Source: Cafeteria roenbergensis
Lineage: Eukaryota; Sar; Bigyra; Bicosoecida; Cafeteriaceae
Direction of reading: 5' to 3'
Assembly (NCBI GenBank): GCA_008330645.1
Contig: VLTN01000005.1
Span: 682,001-746,000, forward strand
Length of the DNA: 64,000 bases
The notes below the pieces were generated by a model, which saw only the letters and a list, made by a program, of their open reading frames with translations, searched no databases and was not told where the DNA came from. Made by a program: the position numbers and the translations under genes. This document shows positions 45,850 to 55,400 of the stretch, in pieces; the stretch's first letter is position 1; the number at the start of each line of letters is the position of its first letter.

Positions 45850-47242
45850 ATGGAGCAGATCATGGCGATGATGCAGCAACACCAGGGCATGGCCCAAGCC
45901 GGCGGCAACCTGCCCCAGCCCGACACGGCCGAGACGGTCCAGATCTCGTCCTTCTGCTTGCTGAAGATGCTGCGCCACGGTGAGCCCGCGCGGGGGGGCT
46001 GAGCGCAAGGCCCGCTGCGCCAGCAGAGCGGCGGCCGGGCTGGGCGCCCGCGCTCGCTGCCTTTTGCGCGCCGCCTGGGGCCATCCAGGGGCTGCACGGC
46101 TTGCGGCCGGCGAGCGGGCCAGACTTTGCGGCCGCAAGGCCCGCCGTGGCCCGCCTGTGCTGGGCCTTGCTGGCCGGCGGGCCGCGCAGAGACGGGGCAG
46201 GCTACCGCGAGAGTGGCCTTTCTGCCGCGAACTCTGGTCCATTGCGCAGGTCGCGCCGGCGTTCCTTTCGAGGTGATGGGCCTCATGCTCGGCGACTGGG
46301 TCGACGAGTACACCGTGAAGGTGATGGACGTGTTTGCCATGCCCCAGCGCGGCACGAGCATGAGCGTCGAGGCCGTGGACGAGGGGTACCAGATCGAGAT
46401 GATGGACATGCTCAAGCCCACGGGCCGCGGCGAGGTGGTGGTTGGCTGGTACCACAGCCATCCTGGATGGGACGTGTGGCTGTCCAGCGTTGACCAGGCC
46501 ACCCAGGAGGTGAGCGCGGCAAGCCCCTCGCAACGCGGCGGTACGGGAGCGCAGGGCGAGCGCTGCTTGCGCCAGTTGCTCCACGGCGGCCGCGCGCCCC
46601 CGCCCCCGCCCCGCCCCCAGCCTTCCCTCCCCGCCCCCTCTTGCGAATGGTCCCCAACCCTGGCGTCCTCGCCTCTGCTCCCGCCCCCTGCACTCTGCGC
46701 AGTCTTTTGAAAAGCTCAACGCGCGCTGCGTGGCAGTCGTTGTGGACCCCATCCTCAGCGTCAAGGGCAAGGTCGTGATCGACGCCTTCCGGCTCATCCC
46801 CAAGCAGGTCATGGCGCTGGACCTCCCCATGCGCCAGACCACCTCCGTCGTGGGCCACCTCAAGAAGCCCACCATCCGCCAGCGCATGCACGGCCTGGGC
46901 AAGATGTACTACTCAATGCCCGTCTCCTTCCGCAAGAACGAGCTGGAGGAGAAGATGCTCCGGAACTTCGACAGGCTCGAGTGGGTGCGCGGCCTCCGCA
47001 TGGGCTCCTTCGAGGACGCCGACACGCTGGCGACGAAGCGCATCAAGGCGATGCTGCCTCTGCTCGACGCCTACGCCGAGGAGGTCAAGGTGGACGAGGC
47101 GGCAGAGACGGAGGAGCAGGCGGCTGTCCGCAGGGCAGGCAAGGTGGACGCGCGCAGGGACCTGCTGGCGACGTCGCACTCGCTCATGGGCGACACCATC
47201 GCCCGGTGCATGGGCACCATGCTCTCAACCGTCGTCTTTTGA
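45850..47242 (+). CDS. RPN11: RPN11/PSMD14, deubiquitinase of the 26S proteasome lid
   Basis: Zinc metalloprotease that removes ubiquitin chains from substrates as the proteasome engages them. Exons 45850-45979, 46250-46509 and 46703-47242 give 309 residues (human 310). The JAMM active site is complete: Glu51 in [10 protein letters not shown], then [17 protein letters not shown] with His112, His114, Ser122 and Asp125. [10 protein letters not shown] is restored exactly by splicing at 45980/46249. The [17 protein letters not shown] and [12 protein letters not shown] blocks, [11 protein letters not shown] and the C-terminal GTMLSTVVF are all as in RPN11. The residues between the second His and WLS differ from the usual GFGC (here GWDV). 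Acceptors are GCGCAG. Divergent from the BRWD gene. Confidence 0.95.
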
Positions 47243-47550
47243 GGCGCTCGCCGCGGCCCCGCCCTCTCCCCCGCAAGGGGCCGGGATGAGCCAGTCGCCG
47301 CAAGCGCTCTCGCGGAATCTGGCGCCCGCCAGCGCGGTTCCCCCTGGCCAGCGCACCAGCTGATCGGGGCAGGCCGCCGGAGGCGGGCAAGGCGACGCTC
47401 GGTTGGGTTTTGATTTTGAGTGTTTTTCGGCTCTGCTGTCGCGATGACAACAGCGCCCACCATGCTTGGATTCCGACACAGTACGCCGAGCCAGACGCAA
47501 CCCGTGTCGCCCGCGAAGGCCGCACACGCCCTTGGCGCTGCGCACTCGGA
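47243..47550. other. RPN11 3' flank
   Basis: 308 bp. T-rich patch at about 47404-47428, unusual in this GC-rich region and a candidate 3'-end element. No gene seen. Confidence 0.45.
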
Positions 47551-48879
47551 ATGGCGAGGTCTCGCGGCCAGGAGGCGCTGCCGCTCGAGCAGCAAGCGTT
47601 GGCCATTGCGCTGGGGTTTGCCCCGGCCCCCCCAGTGGCCGCGCCGAGGGTTGCCTCGGTCCAAGGTTCCGCCCCCCCAGTGCTGCGCGCCCGCCCGAAG
47701 CCCGCCGGTGCCGGGCGGGCTGCTGCGGGCCGATCGCGCCGGCCCAACGGGGGCGCATCGGCGGAGGCCGATGTCGCGCTGCTCGACGCCGTCACAGCCG
47801 CCGTGGTCTCCGCCCCGCCAGCGGCGTGGCCCCTCATCAGCAGGTCCCTGGGAATGCGGCGTGGCCCCGGTGCAGGGAGCCGGGCAGGCCCAGCCGACCA
47901 CCTCGCCGCAGCGGCGCCAGCCTGCCGCGCCGACCGCAGCGGCGAGCTGCCCTGCCCGGCCGGCATCGTTGACTGGAAGGACCCTCCAGTGGAGCGCCGA
48001 GGGGGGCAGCCAGGCGGCGGCCCCCAAGCCCACGCGCGACCGACGGCGGGGTCGGGCCACGGCAGCCGGAGCGGCGACGCTGACACCAGCGCCCCCCACG
48101 GAGCCTCCGGCAGCCTAGCCCTCGGCCGCGCCGGCGCCGCCTGGCTGGGCCGCGCCGACGAGCCCTGGCAGGACCAGTTCGCCCACGCCTTCGGCGCGGC
48201 GGCCGGGGCGGCGGCGGCGGTCGCGCACCGGTTCCGGCCAGCCCTCCGCCCCCGCCGCCGCCCCGGCTCTGCCGCCGCCTCGTGGGACGAGAAGGCCGGC
48301 TGTCACAGTGGATCCATGGACGCAGCCGCCCCGTCCGAGGCCTCCGCCGAGGCCGTTGCTCGCGCCACGTCGGCCGTGCTGGCAGAGCTCCTGAGCGACG
48401 CGGACGTCATCGTCCAAGTGAGAGACGCTGTTGGAGAGCGCCTCCGTGCGTGGTGCGAAGACGCCACAGTAAGGAGCGGTGGTCGTCAGCTGCCGCCGCC
48501 TTCCCGGCTGGCCGGAGATGCCTCTTCAGAGGGGCGCCGCGCCGGGCCGACGGACTCCGCGAATAGCCCTGACCACCCGCACGCGCAAGCTGGCGCCACT
48601 TCGTCGTATGGTAGAGCTGGCGCGCCCGCGGGCGGCGACGCAGACGACGCAAGCGGCAGCGAAGCCGGCCCTGCCGTTGCTGCTGGCGCCGCTGCTGGCG
48701 CCGCTGCTGGCGCCGCTGCTGGCGCCGCTGCTGCTGTTGCAAGCCGTGAGGTGGCCTTCCACTGCGGCTGGGACGATGCCGGGGAGGGCGAGGGCGAAGG
48801 TCCCGGCGGCGGCGGCGGGGGGGGGGGCGGGGGCGGAGGCGGAGGCGGAGGCGGGGGCTCGGCTCTCGACCTGCTGTAG
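47551..48879 (+). CDS. Hypothetical low-complexity protein
   Basis: An open frame of 442 residues from ATG 47551; the same frame is open upstream to 47410. The N-terminus has a helix-like start (SRGQEALPLEQQALAIALGF). Two further stretches look protein-like: SAEADVALLDAVTAAVVSAP and a helical EASAEAVARATSAVLAELLSDADVIVQVRDAVGERLR. The remainder is Ala, Gly, Arg and Pro, with an AGAA repeat and a long Gly run near the end, finishing SALDLL. In DNA this rich in GC, long open frames arise by chance, so this could be non-coding, or coding only in the segment around 48318-48470. No homologue recognised and no introns proposed. Confidence 0.35.
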   Translation: MARSRGQEALPLEQQALAIALGFAPAPPVAAPRVASVQGSAPPVLRARPKPAGAGRAAAGRSRRPNGGASAEADVALLDAVTAAVVSAPPAAWPLISRSLGMRRGPGAGSRAGPADHLAAAAPACRADRSGELPCPAGIVDWKDPPVERRGGQPGGGPQAHARPTAGSGHGSRSGDADTSAPHGASGSLALGRAGAAWLGRADEPWQDQFAHAFGAAAGAAAAVAHRFRPALRPRRRPGSAAASWDEKAGCHSGSMDAAAPSEASAEAVARATSAVLAELLSDADVIVQVRDAVGERLRAWCEDATVRSGGRQLPPPSRLAGDASSEGRRAGPTDSANSPDHPHAQAGATSSYGRAGAPAGGDADDASGSEAGPAVAAGAAAGAAAGAAAGAAAAVASREVAFHCGWDDAGEGEGEGPGGGGGGGGGGGGGGGGGGSALDLL

Positions 48880-49217
48880 CGGCAGCGGTGCCACGCTGCG
48901 TCACAGACTGCTTGCTTGACGATGGGCGTTCGACTCGGTGCTGATGGTGTGGAGAGTGCGGCTTCAACGCGCACGGTCGCGGTTTCGCACACACGAACCC
49001 ACACATGCACGCACACGCCCTGGTTTCGCGTCTGCGCGCGCGCAAGAGTGCCTTGCGCTCAGATGCGCGTCGCGTGATCGACAGCGCGAATTGGGCAGCC
49101 AGCCCGCCACAGACGCACGCACACGCACCCACACAGTCGCAGGTTTGATCACCGAAGGTTCGCGTAGGGCTGTGGCTGCAGGCGGCGGCGCTGGTGGTGG
49201 TCGGTGGGCGGCGGCGC
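48880..49217. other. Convergent 3' spacer with CA/TG-rich DNA
   Basis: 338 bp between the + hypothetical frame and the end of MVD (-). CA-rich on the + strand (CACACA, ACGCAC runs near 48985-49015 and 49108-49140), i.e. TG-rich downstream of the MVD stop codon in the sense of that gene. Confidence 0.55.
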
Positions 49218-52200
49218 TCAAGCAAGTGCGGCGGCCATGCCGGCAGAGCCCGCGGTGGCGGCGCCGGCCGCGGCGGAGGCGGCGGGCGTGCCGGTCGCGG
49301 AGTCGACGAGCGACGCGGAGTCGTCAAGACGGCGGGGCCCGTCACCCGGGGTGGTCTTGTAGATGTAACGGACGGCGCCGACGTCCTCGTCCCCAGACGG
49401 GCACTCGAGACCGGCGGGCACCCCCGCCGCCTTGGCGGCCTCCAGGGCAGGCGCCGAGGACACGTACTCAGCGTCTGAGGCGAGGGCGGCGGGCCGTGGG
49501 AAGTGGGCCATGACTGTGGCGAGGAGGGCTGCGGTGTGCGCCTTGGTGGTGTAGATGACCGCGTTGGGTCCGGCGTCGAACGTGTACGCGGCCTGTGTGC
49601 GGGGAGGTGGGAGTTGGGAGGGGGGGGGGGGGGGGGCGGACGCGGGGAGAGGGGGGGATGGGGCGGCGCGACCGGGCACGGGGCAAGGCGTAGCGGGGCC
49701 GCGGCGCGTCGATGACGGGCCGAGCGGCTTGGCAGAGCCGCGGCGGCGACGTGCCGAGCGGCGTGGCAGAGCCGCGGCGGCGACGTGCCGAGCGGCGTGG
49801 CAGAGCCGCGGCGGCGACCGACTCACAACGATGCTGCCGTGCTTGGCGTTGAATCGGTGAACGAGGGCGATGAGGCGCTTTGACACGTCGTTCATGTAGA
49901 AGATGGGCGGGAACGTGTCCAGGCAGCAGGCGTGGAACTGGTTCGAGTCGCGCATGGTGATGGCGCCGAAGGTCGGGAAGTCACGGGCCGTGTAGGCTGC
50001 CTCGATGGCGCTGAGGCGCGGCTCAACGACGGCGGCGGCGCGGTGGCTGCGGGGGGAGACCAGGGGTGTGGTGCGCAACGGCGGAAGCAGGGCTGTCGAA
50101 GCACGAACGATCCAGGGCGGGGGGGCGGGCGGCCGACTGGCAGAGCCCAGCGGGGAGAGGGCCGAGGGGCTGATGCCGATCGCGAGGGGGTCGGTGGGCG
50201 ATCGCGGGTCAGTCTGTAGCTGGGCGGCGGTGCGACATCGAGGTCTCACGCGAGGAGCTCGCTGGTCTCGACGCTGGTGGTCATGCCGGCGGTCGAGCCA
50301 GTCTCCTTCTTGTCAGCGCTGACGACGCAAACAATCACCTCCAGGTCAGGCTGCGATCGTCGAATCACCAGGGCGCCACGACGCCACAAGGTCTAGCAAA
50401 TGCAGGCCACGCAAGGCAGCCCATGCAAATGCAGGCCATGCAAGGCAGCCCATGCAAGGCAGGCCATGCAAATGCAGGCCACGCAAGGCAGGCCATGCAA
50501 ATGCAGCCAATGCAAATGCAGGCCATGCAAGGCAGCCCATGCAAATGCAGGCCATGCAAGGCAGCCCATGCAAGGCAGCCAATGCAAATGCAGGCCATGC
50601 AAGGCAGTATGCAGCCTCGAACGCCCGGCCCAGCTGCCCGTAGCCCACCCTCCGACGGGCGCGCGCGCCAACGCTCACCCAGTGGTCGGCGGTGGCCACC
50701 TGCTCGGCGAAGGAGTCGCTGCCGTCCGCGGCAGCGCCCATGTTCCAGCGCACGAACCCGCCGTAGAGCGAGCGGCTGGCAGAGCCACTTCCCTGGCGCG
50801 CGATCGCGGTGAGAGCGTTGGGGGTGGGCTCGGCGGCGCCGTACACCTCGGCCAGCACACGCGCTGCGGCGGGTCGCAGGAGGGGGCGGGGAGGGGCGAC
50901 GGCAAGGGGAGCGGGGAAGTGAAGTGAAGCGAAGCAAAGAAAAAGAGAAGTGACGTGCGAGGTGCAGTGTGGCGGTGGTGGTGGCGGGAGTGGGGGGGCT
51001 GGGGAAGCCAAGTGCGGAGGATGGCGGGGCGAGACCGAAGCCCCGCTGGGCCATGCAAGCGCCGGACACGGCAGAGCGGGTGCGGCAGAGCGGACGCTGC
51101 AGAGCGGACGCGGCAGAGCGGAAGCGGCAGAGCCAGTGCTTGGCCTCGATGGGAACGGAAGGGTCGGCTGGTATCACAAGCACGGTGGCGGGCGGGGGTG
51201 TAGGTGCATCTCTCACTGAGGCATGCGTACCCTGCCGCGGAGGAGGCGAGGCCGGCAGCAGTGGGGAAGGAGTTTGCTGAGACGATGTGAGCGCGCCACT
51301 TGGAGGGGTCGGCCAGCTCGGCGGCGGGGACGACAGTTCCGTCCGCGAGAGTCTGCGGCGAGCAGGGTGAGGGGTGGGGAGGCGGGGAAAGAGGGGGGGG
51401 TAGGCGGTGCCCTGGCCAACGTGCTTGGAGGGCTCAGCTCAGGGCCTCATTTCGCCGTTTTGAAACTGCAGTTCGGCGGCCTAGTTGACCGCCAACTCAC
51501 GCGGTCAGTTGCGATGGCGCGGATTCCCGCAAGCACCGTCTGAATGCGCTTGGACTTGGAGACATCCTCCTCCCTGCAGCAGGAAGCAGCGGCAGGCACG
51601 ACCGGGGACGATTGAGGTGAGGGTACAGCGGCCAGCGGGGGGGGGGCGCGGGCAAGGCGGCGCAGCGGCTCGTGGGTGTAGATGGGACAGGTTGCGGTGA
51701 CGACCGACGGGGAGGGGGGGGGGAGGGGGGGAGGGGGGGGCGCCACGCCTGCAGCAGGAGGCAGGGGCGTCGCGCAGCGCATGCTGCTCTCACTCTCCGT
51801 TGAGCCAGAGGCGGTCCTTCTCGAAGGCGGGGCTGATCATGACGCTGGTCATGGCCCGCAGGTCATCCTGGTTGAGCGTCACGGACACTGCGGGCAGGAG
51901 CCCGGGGGGCGGGGAGCGGCAGGGACGGGACATACGGGGCGGCATGGAACAGGCTATCCGAAGGGCATCTCGGGGCGGTCGGAAGCGGCGCTGGTGGGAG
52001 GCAAAGGGGTGAAGGTGCGCCCAGGGTCAACAACGCCCAGGCGTGCCACCTTTCGGGGCAAGCGCCCGCCACTGCTCCTCAGGCCGCGCTCACCCGACGA
52101 GTTGATGGGGAGGTTGAGCTTCACGTCGCGCTTGCCCCAATACTTGATCACGGCGATGTTGGTGGGGGCGCTGAAGGTGGCCGTGACGAAAGGCTCGCCC

Positions 52201-52265
52201 GAGGCAAGCGTGCCAGTCGTGGACGTGGCTCCGAGGGGGGCTGCCGCGGCGGTAGAAGCTGCCAT
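49218..52265 (-). CDS. MVD: Diphosphomevalonate decarboxylase
   Basis: Last step of the mevalonate pathway: ATP-dependent decarboxylation to isopentenyl diphosphate. Eight exons, 52265-52094, 51887-51794, 51573-51501, 51352-51217, 50863-50679, 50350-50250, 50046-49827 and 49592-49218, join without frame conflict to 451 residues (human 400). Motifs: [16 protein letters not shown] (about 31-46), [15 protein letters not shown] across intron 1, DRLWLNGE, the GHMP P-loop [20 protein letters not shown] (about 138-157), [56 protein letters not shown] and [12 protein letters not shown]. The N-terminal 30 residues are Ala/Thr-rich, possibly a targeting segment. The C-terminal extension is Ala/Ser-rich. 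Introns 4, 5 and 7 carry tandem repeats. The start codon is 190 bp from a divergent glycosyltransferase fusion gene. Confidence 0.95.
49717..49818. repeat. 34-bp tandem repeat, three copies, in MVD intron 7
   Basis: Copies start near 49717 (diverged), 49751 and 49785. The unit contains GGCAGAGCCGCGGCGGCG, hence the interspersed oligomer GGCAGAGCC. It abuts the donor of intron 49826-49593. Confidence 0.9.
50398..50613. repeat. Mosaic 14/15-bp repeat in MVD intron 5
   Basis: About fourteen units of two kinds alternate without strict order: ATGCAAATGCAGGCC (15 bp) and ATGCAAGGCAGCCC (14 bp), with ACGCAA variants. They fill two thirds of intron 50678-50351. Confidence 0.92.
51068..51134. repeat. 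14-bp repeat of the GGCAGAGC oligomer in MVD intron 4
   Basis: GCAGAGC recurs at 51071, 51085, 51099, 51113 and 51127, an exact 14-bp spacing, within GGCAGAGCGGACGC-like units. It lies in intron 51216-50864. Confidence 0.88.
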
Positions 52266-52455
52266 TGTGCGAGGGGCTCTCTGCTGGCTGCAGCCGGACG
52301 TCCGCGCAGGTCGTCCTGGGTGCGGGCCGCTGCGCGCGCCGCGCACGCCTCGCGGCAGAGCTGTCGAGCAAATTGCAGTGCACGCGCCCCGAGCACGGCT
52401 GCGGCGCCGAGCAGCCACTCTGGGCGGCGAGGCCCTTCCAGGCTCGACCCATGGA
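52266..52455. promoter_or_regulatory. 190-bp divergent promoter of MVD and the glycosyltransferase fusion
   Basis: The start codons of MVD (-) and the GT-FkbM fusion (+) are 190 bp apart, so the two genes probably share regulatory DNA. A second ATG at 52451, out of frame, opens a two-codon upstream frame (ATG GAA TGA) overlapping the fusion's start at 52456. Confidence 0.5.
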
Positions 52456-55400
52456 ATGAGCGCGGACAGCCCCTCGTGTGAATTGGGATGCCGCGGCGGG
52501 AACGTGGTGGTTGCTGCTCTCGGCTCGCGCGGCGACGTTCAGCCCTGCGCAATTTTGGCCTCTTGGCTGCGAGCGTCGCAGTGCCAGACACCCGGCTGTA
52601 GGCTGTGCCGCGTGACGTTGATCACGCATGCGGCTCACGCGGGGTGGCTGGGCCGCCTGCTTCCTCGGGGCGATGGCGCTGTGCAGACTCTGCTGCTGCC
52701 AGTTCCGGTGCTGCGAGGCCAGCTTCCGGCTGACACGCCGCCCCTCAGAGCGCCCAAGCGGGCCAGAGGCGAGGACCTTGCATGCCACACCGCTGGGCTG
52801 AGCGAAGGGCCTGCGGGGCAGCCCTGCGGACCGGAGGGATCGGCTCCTCAGATGTGTGCAACCAGCGCTGAGCCGGTCAGAAGCTCCCGAGCGCAGCGCG
52901 GAGCGAGCGGCGAGGGCGGCGCTTCGCCGCGGGCTAGTGGTTTGTGCGTGCCGGACGAGCTGCTGGAGTGGCGCGCGGCGGAGCAGGCTGCGCGGGAAGA
53001 CCAAGCGCTTGCCGCGGCAGTCGTCCGGTGCTTGGCCGCCGACAGCTCGCACAGCCCCGACGGCTCGCGCAGCCCCGACGGTTTGCCCGCCTGGCCAGCC
53101 GGGCCGACCGACAAACCACGCGGCCCCGCGTCAGGGGCGCATACTGGTGCCCTGCCGCGGCGCGTTGTCTGCGCCAACCTCTTCGCTCTGCCGGCAGCGT
53201 GCGCTGCCGCGGCGGCAAACACGCCGTTTGTGGCAGTGTCAGCGTACCCCATGCCTTCCACCGCGCGCCCGAGCTGTGGGAGGCTGAGGCGTATGTGGGC
53301 TCGGTTCGGCCGCCACACGCTGTTCCGCGCCCTGAGTGTCGGATGGCCCGAGTTTGAGCACTGGGCACACGCGCTGGGCGACCCAGCCCGCCTCCAGCTG
53401 TTTGAGCGGCTCGCGAACACGGCCGAGCGAAGGTCCCTGGCCCCACCACGCGCGAGCGACGCCGCGATGCAACAGGCTCCTCCCGCCCCTGCCCCTGCCC
53501 CGGTTCCTGCCCCTGCGGCAAGGCTGGTGTACGGCTGCCCAGCTGCTGTCCTCCGGCCGGCGGACTTTTGGCCCGCAAGCGTCGTGTGCGGCGACTTCTG
53601 GCACCCTCTACCGGAAGCAGATGCATCGTCCGAATCCGATTCGCCGTTGTCGCTCGCCGGCGCTGGGCCTGCCTCCGCGCCCCCAGTCTCGGCCCAGCCC
53701 GCCGCCGCCGGCGCTGCTGCGAGAGCGAACCCGCCAGCCCCGGCTGGCTGTTCGCCCGACTCTGCAGTCGATGCCGCGCGCAGTGCTGGGGGGCAGGGCG
53801 CGACACTGCCGACGGCCGCACCTCGGCAGCCATTCGTGGTGGTCACGCTTGGCTCGCTGCCTGGGCTCGGGCTGGTGCCCGCCTGCCGGCTGTGGCACGC
53901 TGTGGGCATGGTGCGATGCGCGTTGGCTGCTCAGCCTTCGTCCGCGGCATGGACCGTGGTCGCGCTCCCGGGCCATCTCGACCCGTGGCCGTGCCGGCAC
54001 GCTGACCCCTCCGCCGCGCATCCCGCCGGGCAGCCCCTTGTCTTAAGCGGCGACGTCGATCTGCCATCGCTGCTTCGAAACGAGCGATGCCGCCTGGCAG
54101 TGCACCACGGGGGGAGCGGGACCACGGCGGCATGCCTGCTGGCTGGAGTGCCCCAGCTCGTGCTCCCCGTCCTCTTCGACCAGCCCTTGTGGGCGCGCCG
54201 TGTGGAGTCGCTCGGTGCGGGGGCGCGGCTTCCAGACGCCTGGTCGTGCATGAGCCAGTCCCACTGCGACGCTGGAAGCGGCGCGCGTCAGCAGCAAACC
54301 GCATCACCGCCGCCTTGGCAGCACACCCGCCAGGCAGGCCCGCCGGCCGACGCGACGGGCGCCTGCACGCCGCTTGATGACTGCAGCTGTGGCGCGTTGG
54401 CCGGGCGGCGCCCAGCGTCGGAGCAGCGCCCAGCCGCGGCGGTCGGCCCTGCGAGCCGCCGCGGCGGCTGCAAGCGGTTCGAAGAGGCTCTCTCGGCAGC
54501 CCTTTCCTGCTCTGCCGGCGCACCGGCTCTCGGCAGAGCGCTTCGCAGGCAGGCGGCTGGCGCCCCCGGCAGAGCCGCAACGAGCCTCTTCGGGGGGCTG
54601 CGCCCGGACCTGGCCAGGCAAGGCCAGCCAGGGGCTGCAGGGCTGAGCAGAAGTATCCTCATCGCATGTGCGGCTGCCGCCTCTGCGCCGGTGCTGCTCC
54701 GGCCGCTAGTGACCGTCGGTCGGGCCCGCGCGCAGGAGCACGCCGCAAAAGACGGCGAGGGGCCGGGCTGTGGCGCTGCCGGGAGGGGTGCGGCGGCGTC
54801 GCAAGCAGCTGCCGTTGCGCGCGCTGGCGTCCCGTCCACGTGGGTGCCGACTGCGGACGGCCGCACGCTCGAGCTCGTCGGGCTTCCGGGGGCAGTGAGC
54901 GACGCACTGTCTGTGGCGGACGAAGTGTGGCGGGAGGACTCGTACAATGCGTGCGGTCTGGTGTCCGACGCCGTCGCGGCGTGCCTGAACGCGTCGGGGG
55001 TCGACTCGCAGCGCGCCACCTCGCAACCAGCGCCCACGGGGCGAGACCACAAGCTGGCGCGCGAGGCCATGGCCGCAGCGGCGGCTCACCCCGGCTGCCC
55101 CCACGTGATTGTTGACGTGGGTGCGTGCTTCGGGGCGTTCGTCGCGCGCGTGGACGCGGAGGCTGCAAGGCAGACGACGACGGTGCCCAGCGCCCGCGAG
55201 GGCGTGTCAGGCCGCCCTGCCCGGCGCGAACCGCTGCCAGAGCGCGTAAGAGTGCTCGCAGTCGAAGCTGCTAGGCCGTGTCTGCGGGCGCTGCAAAGCA
55301 ACATCGCTCGCAACGGGTGGCTGCGCGGTGAGGGCTGTTGCGTGCGCGCAACCGCCGTTCACGCGGCGGTAGTGGCAGCTGCCTCCCCGGGTGACACCGC

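Noticed and set aside
47551-48879. Treating the low-complexity + strand frame as a confident gene
   Set aside because: Listed only at low confidence: no domain, no introns, composition typical of chance frames in this GC-rich DNA.
50398-50613. Coding sequence for an MQA/AHARQ-type repeat peptide
   Set aside because: Open on both strands only because the units lack stops; lies inside an MVD intron fixed by conserved flanking exons.
51682-52455. Upstream in-frame extension of the glycosyltransferase fusion
   Set aside because: It overlaps MVD exons 1 and 2 on the other strand and carries no family similarity; the GT fold begins right after ATG 52456.
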